The position numbers and the translations under genes are program-made. Source: Ooceraea biroi (lineage: Eukaryota > Arthropoda > Insecta > Hymenoptera > Formicidae). From it: DNA of 64,000 nt. Under the pieces are notes generated by a model that was not told the origin of the DNA, did no database searches, and was given only the letters and a program-made list of their open reading frames with translations. The stretch spans positions 7,812,833 to 7,876,832 of the forward strand of contig NC_039513.1 in the NCBI RefSeq assembly GCF_003672135.1, read 5' to 3'. Each line of letters opens with the position of its first letter. The first letter of the stretch is position 1. Positions 60,875 to 64,000 of this stretch are shown piece after piece.

Positions 60875-63800
60875 TCTGTTGATCCAATTATTTCAACGAC
60901 ACACCGTGAAAAATCGAAATGCAAAAAATATATAAAATATATTGCACTGAAAAAGATACGTATATTATTCGTTATATATGTACGTTACGAAATTACCGGA
61001 TAGACACGCTAAACGAGCATTTATCGGAAATATTCAAAAGTTGGATTCGATCTGCGAAAATACGAGAACAATTCCGAGTGATTTATTGTCGACGGAGAGT
61101 GGATCGTGTTTTCGCGGAGGTTTTGGTGCCTTGGTTAATAATAAAAATCGTGGGTATATCGTGGAAAAAGTAACCTAAGAGAATAATATTGGAAGTAATC
61201 GTAATTACTGTATTAGTGGTATATTTATAGGAATAATATTTTATCGCACAAATGACAAAAATATCATGCAGCTATGATTGTTCCGGCGTGTCAAATTATC
61301 GTCTTCTAAAGATGATGCACTCGAGATTCCGTTTGCCGAGTCGACAACGAAACACGAGGCATCGCTCACGATCTGAACAACTTTTTATTTAGATAATTAA
61401 TAGATATTATTCTATCGTTTGTACGAGTCTTTTAGGGGATATCGAGCCGCCCGGTTCTACAACGCTCTCTTCATACAGAAGATGCTCATTTGCTCCAAGG
61501 AGGCTAAAGTAGTATTTATCATGGATGTGGGGCAGATGTGTATAAAGTATGTTAACAGTTCTTGAGAAAGCCGACGTGAAGGAAATAAATATTTAATTCC
61601 CATCGCATCTACCATTCCTTCATCTTCTAAAACTTGCACGTCTCGTGGGCTTGCGCGTAAACCAGAAGAGTTTACGATCCATTTTGTCTCTTCCTTAAAA
61701 TTCCACGTGTGGATAGACTGTCGCGGAACATAGCACATTACGTAAGCTATTGCCACAAAGATGATTTATTACGATCAATTTTTTTATACCTGTATACGTA
61801 AGTAAGCGCACTGAAAGCGTCCATGCTGAGATGTCGCACACAATGACATTCTCTAAAGATACTCACGGCATGGATATCGAAAAAGAGAAGGTCGTATTTT
61901 ATATTACCACCTTTATGAGTCCCATCCTTCTTTTTCACGAGCACTCATTAATCCGAACGAATTTTAGTAATGGACGAATGATTAATAGTTTCACTTGCTT
62001 ACTCGTCCAAATAACTTACAAGAGTTGCCAAGTACATAATATTTAAGACTAGATCCTAAGTTATTCGTACATGTATACACGTGTAAAAATTTGTCATACG
62101 CTCAGATTAAGCAAGTTTAATTTAAGCGCGGCATACGTACGATCGGCACTGAAAATTAGATAAAAGCGTGGCATCGCCTGACAGCGAATAGAAAACGTTC
62201 GAACAAAAGTAGGGCGATAATACAACTCTATTTAGTTAAAAGATTATCATGTTTTTTTATTTAATACAATATTTAATACAAAATAAATAATAATGGCAAT
62301 AAATATCTTTATACGATCTTGAATATAAGATTGAGCCCTGATTACAATTTATTCTCACAAAATCTGATCTTTTTATTGTAATATATGTTTTATAACAAAT
62401 AGATCGACTTTAATCTCTCTAATCGATTAATAATGTTACGAAAGAGATGTATAATTTATTTTTACGCGACGATGCAAGTACGCAATTTCTAAAACAATGT
62501 GGATCTATCTTATGCACTAAATGCTAGTTTACGCTGCAAGTATAAACTAATGACTGCACGCGCGCGATTGCGTATAACTTATTAAATTGCTCAACTTGCC
62601 TCTCTTAATTTTTTATTTGTAACAAAATGTCTTAACAGTATCTATATTAGTCGCAATAACGCGAGGGATGATAATTGGACTGTGTGTGACTCATTACTGT
62701 GTAATTTATTATTCGTTGATTTACGTAATAAAGGTACAACATTTTGGCACTTTTCATTTCCGCCAGTTAGACATAACTATTAAAGTAATACTTAAACAAT
62801 TAAGTACTTTTGCATATAAAAATTCTCATAATCGTGGCGCATTGTGATTTACGTTATACATCTTTTGTAAATTTACTTCATTTAATGATTGAAGGAGAAT
62901 ATCTATCATGTTTTGTGACTTTATTTCATTTGTTTGCGTCATGTATAAAAAGTATACAGGATTTTGCCTGTAAATTACCTTGAAGAATTTCGAGAGAGAG
63001 ATATGTAATAAATAAATAATAATATAATATTATTAACAATAACATTATATATAACATTATATATTAAATTAGATATAACTATAGTATAGGCTATTTTCCT
63101 GACATTTCAGCCTTATTGTTATCGCATGTCGGATAACCATTGTTAAACGAGTGTCCCAGATACCAAAAACCAAAGGAGAATACTAAATACAAATACGTAA
63201 GTAATAAACGCAAAAGTAGAGAACGGATTTGATTATTTTTGACTAAATTCTCGATGTATCGCCTATATTTGCCTGTGAAGGCCTGAGCTTAAGTTTTATT
63301 CCATGACGAAGCACAACTCCAGGGAGGCAGTAAGACGAAGCGAAACGAAAGTGACACGAGCACCGCAGCATTATCGTACGATAATGCTGCCGGCTGGCAT
63401 CCCGCTCGGTCTGGGATACGCAATTTTGTGTAGTAGAGTCGTGCTTGCGACACTCGATAGCCTCTACGAGAGCTGAAGACTCGCGACTTCGAAGACCAGT
63501 TTACGTGAAATTCTCTTGGTCCCCCTATGAGGAGAGGAAAAAATGCCCCGCTGCGCGTTCGACTCACTATTGCAATATGTTCCAGGCACGCGTAAATATG
63601 ATATATACATACAGAAAAATACTGTCGGTTAATGGCCAAAGGTATCTCAAAAAATGGAAAAGTACAAACGCCACCGCTATTCATTCACCGATAATTTTTC
63701 ACGTGGCGACGCGCCCGCAGCCGGGGACAGATTTCCTTATCCCTGCGCGACCGCATTCGCCCTGTGAACGTACTGACCTCCAACGACGTTTCAACGATAC

Positions 63801-64000
63801 CGCAGAGAAGCGTGTAAACCGGTTTCGGGGAAGAGGGCCGTGCAATTTGACGGTCCCCTCTTCCGAGCGCAAATATCGGGATCGCCGGAGCTCAGGGTGA
63901 CTCGCGGCAATCGCGAATATCTCTATGAGTAGAAGCACGTCCTCGACGAGGACTTTTTGGCCGCGTCGCTCCGCTCGGAGTTGCAAAACGCCGCGGACTT
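60875..64000. other. Non-coding stretch, AT-rich to about 63,280
   Basis: No gene can be supported. The region 62,200-63,280 is very AT-rich with TATAT/TTATTA runs. A plus-strand segment after an acceptor-like TCTTTTAG (61,434) and a minus-strand frame (61,756-61,457) were considered and not accepted. The last 700 bp are CG-richer with chance frames. Confidence 0.45.

Noticed and set aside
61434..61560. Plus-strand segment after TCTTTTAG containing VVFIMDVGQMC, reminiscent of a Ku80-type vWA start
   Set aside because: Only ten residues look similar. The preceding residues are wrong for the family, a stop follows quickly, and no further Ku-like exon was found.
61457..61756. Minus-strand 99-codon frame ending LEQMSIFCMKRAL
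   Set aside because: No recognisable domain. The frame next to it could only be joined by a 45-nt intron, which is implausibly short.

Overview
The window looks like nuclear DNA of an insect, most likely a hymenopteran and probably an ant. CG dinucleotides are common throughout. Genes are sparse, with introns from about 80 bp to several kb. The mobile DNA consists of mariner elements of two subfamilies, a derivative of the ant-type DUF4817 transposon, and several TTAA-flanked elements. The two recognisable genes are an ecdysteroid-kinase-like gene and a cuticle-type ZP-domain gene, both usual in insects. The assignment to ants is inference. I see no bacterial, viral, rRNA or CRISPR features.

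Layout. Positions 1-17,100 are mostly non-coding. They hold a 423-bp inverted-repeat element (1964-2386), one unassigned 101-codon ORF (11989-12294) and a young 761-bp element with identical 151-bp inverted repeats (12821-13581). An EcKinase/CHK-type gene lies on the minus strand at 17130-19696. Its coding sequence is interrupted by a 1231-bp TTAA-flanked transposon that still carries the end of a transposase. The element's inverted ends supply a donor and an acceptor in the correct phase, so it may now be removed as an intron. Positions 24,584-26,536 are an AT-rich element with a nearly intact mariner inserted in it. A second mariner lies at 29949-31235. Two copies of a fold-back TTAA element lie at 33254-33972 and 41817-42518. 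A CG-rich region with polypyrimidine tracts lies at about 36,900-40,500. A 171-bp Penelope-like remnant with a hammerhead-like fold and a 13-bp target duplication lies at 43212-43382. A composite tandem array with a roughly 593-bp unit and an internal 36-bp minisatellite occupies 47993-49846.

The main gene is on the plus strand from 52138 to 60482. It has six coding exons that join in phase into a 629-residue type I membrane protein. The protein has a signal peptide encoded by a tiny first coding exon, a ZP domain, a furin-type tetrabasic site and one membrane span near the C-terminus. This is the architecture of insect apical cuticle proteins related to dusky, miniature and cuticlin. Its second coding intron holds a third mariner (56646-57930). 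That copy shares several inactivating mutations with the copy at 29949, so a dead lineage appears to have been mobilised in trans.

No operon-like or co-regulated system is visible. The most unusual points are the transposon that may act as an intron in the kinase gene, the pair of equally broken mariners, a recursive-looking splice site in the ZP gene, and the ribozyme-like Penelope remnant.
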